Source: Bryobacterales bacterium (GTDB taxonomy: Bacteria > Acidobacteriota > Terriglobia > Bryobacterales > Bryobacteraceae). From it: a stretch of DNA of 15,009 nt. Shown in pieces: positions 14,269-15,009 of the stretch; within the stretch, counting starts at the first letter, position 1, and each line of letters starts with the position of its first letter. Both the position numbers and the translations under genes were made by a program. The stretch covers positions 1 to 15,009 of the forward strand of contig PKYZ01000316.1 of the NCBI GenBank assembly GCA_003132865.1, written 5' to 3'. A model generated the notes under the pieces. It worked only from the letters and a program-made list of their open reading frames with translations, made no database searches and was not told the origin of the DNA.

Positions 14269-15009
14269 ATGCACAAACGTTTCGTGATCCTCTCCCTCTT
14301 CCTCACCCTTGGCGCCCTGGCGCTGTTTGTCTCGCGCACCGACGCCAAGCCCGAAACCATCGAACAAATCGCGCCCGGCGTATGGTTCCGCGAGGGCGAC
14401 CTGAAGAACCTGGGCCACTGCAACAACATCGTCATCGAGATGAAAGACTACCTCATCGTGGTGGACGCCAACTTCCCGGACGGCGCGCGCGCCACCATGG
14501 TGGACGTCAAGCGCGTCTCGTCCAAGCCGGTGAAGTACGTCTTCGACACCCACCATCACGGCGACCATTCCTATGGCAACGCCGTCTGGACGGACGCCGG
14601 CGCCACCACGCTGGCCTATCGCGGCGTCGCCGAAGAGATGAAGCGCTACGAGCCGGCCCGCTGGCAGCAGACCGCCAAAGAGCGCAAGGACGTGGCCGCC
14701 ATGAACCGCCCCAGCGTCGAGCCGCCCAAGCAGACCTTCAACGAAAATCTGTTCGTCCTGGACGACGGCGCGCGCAAGGTGGAATTCCATTTCTTCGGCT
14801 GGGCGCACACCCGCGGCGACGGCTTCGTCTACCTGCCCACCGAGCAGATCCTCTGCACCGGCGACGCGGTGGTCAACGGTCCATACAACTACACCGCCGA
14901 CGGCAACATCGGCAACTGGCCGGAAGTCGTGCGCGCGGCGCAGAAGCTGAAGGTGAAGACCGTGCTGCCGGGCCACGGCGTGCCTGGCGGCCCCGAAGTC
15001 ATGGCGGGG
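14269..15009 (+). CDS. Secreted metallo-beta-lactamase-fold hydrolase (runs off window end)
   Basis: The ATG at 14269 follows AAAGGAG by 5 nt, and 247 codons remain open to the window edge. An N-terminal hydrophobic segment (residues 5-21) followed by VSRTDA-K suggests a signal peptide cut near residue 26. The metal-binding motifs of the fold are HxHxDH at H95, H97, D99 and H100 (THHHGDHSYGN), H180 (GWAHTRGD), D199 (CTGDAVV) and H236 (PGHG). These predict a two-metal periplasmic hydrolase. The order and spacing resemble generic MBL-fold hydrolases more than a proven antibiotic-resistance enzyme. The 3' end is missing, so length and C-terminus are unknown. Confidence 0.92.
   Translation, partial: MHKRFVILSLFLTLGALALFVSRTDAKPETIEQIAPGVWFREGDLKNLGHCNNIVIEMKDYLIVVDANFPDGARATMVDVKRVSSKPVKYVFDTHHHGDHSYGNAVWTDAGATTLAYRGVAEEMKRYEPARWQQTAKERKDVAAMNRPSVEPPKQTFNENLFVLDDGARKVEFHFFGWAHTRGDGFVYLPTEQILCTGDAVVNGPYNYTADGNIGNWPEVVRAAQKLKVKTVLPGHGVPGGPEVMAG

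Noticed and set aside
14218..14976. Upstream extension of the Uma2 frame
   Set aside because: It lies antisense to the well-supported hydrolase gene, and Uma2 proteins start at the MATTLVSVEEY position.
14269..15009. Antibiotic-resistance metallo-beta-lactamase
   Set aside because: Only generic fold and metal motifs are visible, the gene is truncated by the window and no substrate-specific features can be shown.

Overview
The window looks like a GC-rich bacterial chromosome segment, most likely an acidobacterium of the Solibacter/Bryobacter type. That assignment is inference. It rests on GC-rich core genes, mostly weak ribosome binding sites, a coaX-linked conserved protein that I recall mainly from Acidobacteriota, a protein of the 'NANRxNAxxSTGPRTxEGK' type, and short GGCAGGC palindromes dispersed around genes. 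There is no rRNA or tRNA to confirm it.

Bases 1-2260 form an accessory stretch whose composition is less GC-rich than the rest. It holds a long imperfect inverted repeat (4-93), a higBA toxin-antitoxin locus whose toxin is frameshifted so that toxin and antitoxin read as one open frame, a small winged-helix-like protein translationally coupled to a serine recombinase, and a small membrane-anchored protein of unknown function. A gene of unknown function with the NANRxN motif (2373-3068) lies between this stretch and the core genes.

Bases 3069-8814 hold a same-strand run of housekeeping genes: valS, a GxxExxY-family gene, birA (biotin-protein ligase), coaX (type III pantothenate kinase) and a coupled gene of unknown function. 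The run is full of small repeats. Two heptamer arrays, each followed by a GC hairpin, precede valS. A related heptamer array lies in frame inside the valS editing domain. A 24-bp perfect inverted repeat spans the likely start of the GxxExxY gene. A palindromic element fills the birA-coaX gap. The run ends at a two-hairpin structure with a T-tract (8895-8964).

Bases 9001-10805 (minus strand) hold a secreted peptidase-like/TPR gene broken by two frameshifts. Divergent from it is a pRiA4b ORF-3-like gene. Then come ilvD (valine/isoleucine synthesis), with a minus-strand Uma2-PAP2 pair meeting it tail to tail, and finally a secreted metallo-beta-lactamase-fold hydrolase that runs off the window end.

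I see no clearly new multi-gene defence or biosynthetic system. The most unusual material is the repeat architecture: heptamers in and near valS, a dispersed hairpin family, and the inverted repeat at the GxxExxY start. The fused and frameshifted higBA locus and the uncharacterised gene coupled to coaX also deserve a second look.
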